This document shows, piece after piece, positions 6,821-7,910 of a stretch of 7,910 nt of DNA (positions are counted from its first letter, which is position 1; each line of letters begins with the position of its first letter). The notes under the pieces were generated by a model that saw nothing but the letters and a program-made list of their open reading frames with translations, had not been told where the DNA came from and searched no databases. The DNA comes from Pseudomonadota bacterium (lineage in GTDB: Bacteria; Desulfobacterota; Syntrophia; Syntrophales; UBA5619), in assembly GCA_018819165.1 (NCBI GenBank), contig JAHJQP010000199.1, positions 1 through 7,910 on the forward strand, read 5' to 3'. The position numbers and the translations under genes were made by a program.

Positions 6821-7555
6821 TTATAACTCTCTCGGATTCGGTTTGTTCAACAGCTTTTCCAGATAGGTCATGCGTTTCTTGTACGCCTGTATCTCCTTCC
6901 GGTACTTTTCGCGCTCTTCTATCAGTTTCTGAAGTTCCGGCAGTTCCTTTTCGGATATGTGCCGGTTGATGATCTTATTCCCGTCTCGCCGGACAAGGTA
7001 ATGATAAACGTACTCTTTTCCCTTATTCTGTTTCCTGCGGACATTGAGGGCGCCCTTGGGATAGTTTTCCGCCTTGGCGAGAAGGGCCTCGATCACCTCC
7101 CGGCAACGCCAGTATTCGTCTTCCAGCATCCCGTGGACGCGGATCTGCTCCTCCGTCCACCTTCCCGGCGCCAACCAGTCCAGGCACAGGAGAAAAACGC
7201 ACGCATAGTCGAATCCCTTCACGCTGTGGAGGGTAGAGATCGTCACGCTTTCCGTGGTGACATCATAAGATCTCTTGGCCCTGTAGTCTTCGGAGATCCA
7301 GTTGTGCAGGAGGCCCCTTTTGTCCAGCGCCTTCCCGATGAGGAGAGGAAAATTCATGCCGGGGTCATTCTCCGGGGTCTTCATGGCATAGATCACGGTC
7401 ATTTCCGAAAGGGGATAGCCTTCTTCCGCCGAAAGATGCCGGATTGTCTCGGCCACCCAGGTGGCAATTTCTCCGTAGTCGGGGAAAGCCCTGATGTCGG
7501 GAGATGCGCCATGAGGCGCTTCAAAGGTTTCCGGAAACAGCCGCCATAGCGCCAT
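6821..7555 (-). pseudogene. UvrD-type helicase fragment fused to an unrelated coiled-coil tail
   Basis: Residues 1-139 (from ATG 7555) resemble the C-terminal helicase domain of superfamily 1 UvrD-like enzymes. EMTVIYAMKT precedes VTISTLHSVKGFDYACVFLL (motif V region) and then DWLAPGRWTEEQIR, where the family normally continues into motif VI (YVAxTRAR). Motif VI is absent. From HGMLEDEYWRC (141-151) the protein instead runs into about 100 charged residues: KGALNVRRKQNKGKEYVYHY, an ISEKELPELQK block, and a helix ending AYKKRMTYLEKLLNKPNP. This part vaguely resembles DUF6788-type small proteins and could have been a separate gene starting at ATG 7129. Upstream the frame closes at a TGA (7607-7609), so Walker A and DEGQ-type motifs are also missing. 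There is no Shine-Dalgarno sequence at 7555. I infer a helicase gene truncated at both ends and joined in frame to another gene's 3' part. Confidence 0.65.
6829..6887 (-). repeat. Direct repeat copy B (3' end of the helicase fusion)
   Basis: This is the second copy of the 59-bp repeat (56/59 with 3667-3725). Here it is read in its apparently native frame, encoding AYKKRMTYLEKLLNKPNPR at the end of the fusion protein, two codons before the TAA stop. Of the three differences, one is synonymous in this frame (GCG/GCC, Ala) and two change residues. The copies flank about 3.1 kb that holds recQ and the vapBC remnant. Confidence 0.95.
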
Positions 7556-7775
7556 CTGATAGGGGACGCTTTTCAGATGAAGGCAATGGCTGCCACTGTA
7601 AGAAAATCACTGTTATTTATTGAAGTCAGTGAGGGAGGCCGATGCATTTTAATAGCAGCTTTCAATCGGAAATGAACGAGCGTTATCATTGAGAAAGAAG
7701 AAAAGTTCCGGTAATCTTGCCATCACTGACATGCTTTGCATCTATGGTTTGGTCACCATAAAATAGCGTATGAAC

Positions 7776-7799
7776 TACCCCGCAGCAAGCTACGGGGTA
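7776..7799. repeat. REP-like hairpin
   Basis: TACCCCG (7776-7782) and CGGGGTA (7793-7799) form a perfect 7-bp stem. A C/A mismatch and two more pairs extend it inward to a CAAG loop. The stop codon of the partial gene entering from the right (7790-7792) lies in the loop-side arm. GC-rich hairpins of this form are typical of repetitive extragenic palindromes and of the ends of IS200-like elements. It could also act as a weak transcription terminator, though no long T run follows. Confidence 0.7.
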
Positions 7800-7910
7800 T
7801 CAAAACCGAATAACTCGAGTTGTTGACTATGCAATTTCTTATACTCTTTTTCCCGTCCTTGCTTCTTCACGTATTCCGTAATGCTCTTCTCATTGCCAAA
7901 TTGCCCAACC
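7790..7910 (-). CDS. C-terminal end of an unidentified gene, possibly a transposase
   Basis: The minus strand is open from the window edge to the TAG at 7790-7792, giving 39 codons. They read VGQFGNEKSITEYVKKQG, a lysine- and glutamate-rich helix, then HSQQLELFGFDTP and stop. The charged helix ending in QLELF resembles the C-termini of several transposases, and the REP-like hairpin overlapping the stop supports a mobile-element link. No catalytic motif is in view, so the family cannot be named. The stop codon inside a hairpin suggests the natural gene end lies at or near an element boundary. Confidence 0.4.
   Translation of the reverse strand, partial: VGQFGNEKSITEYVKKQGREKEYKKLHSQQLELFGFDTP

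Noticed and set aside
7625..7730. 8-bp inverted repeat GTCAGTGA (7625-7632) / TCACTGAC (7723-7730)
   Set aside because: It is short and widely separated, which is expected by chance at this length.

Overview
The window looks like a chromosomal stretch from an anaerobic bacterium. A deltaproteobacterial source (Desulfobacterota, possibly Syntrophales-like) is my best guess. It rests on gene style only: a short ThiC under a TPP riboswitch, a long RecQ with HRDC and C-terminal HTH domains, a GTP-type PEP carboxykinase, and a VapBC pair. No rRNA, tRNA or CRISPR array is visible.

Layout. Positions 1-113 hold a strong imperfect dyad and no gene. Positions 138-968 (+) are the C-terminal half of GTP-dependent PEP carboxykinase, cut off at its 5' side. 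Convergent to it, with 16 bases between the stops, is an intact SDR-type NAD-dependent epimerase (985-1914, -). Next comes a complete thiamine unit on the minus strand: promoter (3568-3596), TPP riboswitch (3481-3560), candidate antiterminator and intrinsic terminator (3425-3460), ribosome binding site, and thiC (2050-3321). Upstream of it are recQ (3663-5978, -), a 5'-truncated vapC remnant (6063-6326, -), vapB (6283-6576, -) and a near-consensus sigma-70 promoter (6608-6636). Positions 6821-7555 (-) carry a UvrD-type helicase fragment that runs in frame into an unrelated coiled-coil-rich tail. The right edge has a REP-like hairpin (7776-7799) and the last 39 codons of a gene that enters from beyond the window.

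How the parts relate. The thiamine unit is the one clearly functional, regulated module. Around it the window is rich in broken genes: pckG lacks its N-terminal half, vapC lacks its N-terminus and start, and the UvrD-like helicase lacks both its N-terminal motifs and motif VI. A 59-bp direct repeat (56/59 identical) ends both recQ and the UvrD-like fragment, in different reading frames. It looks like the 3' tail of one small gene pasted onto two helicase genes. I see no convincing new multi-gene system. The most interesting signal is this tail sharing and the general rearrangement. Assembly chimerism in a metagenome is a rival explanation for some of the junctions.
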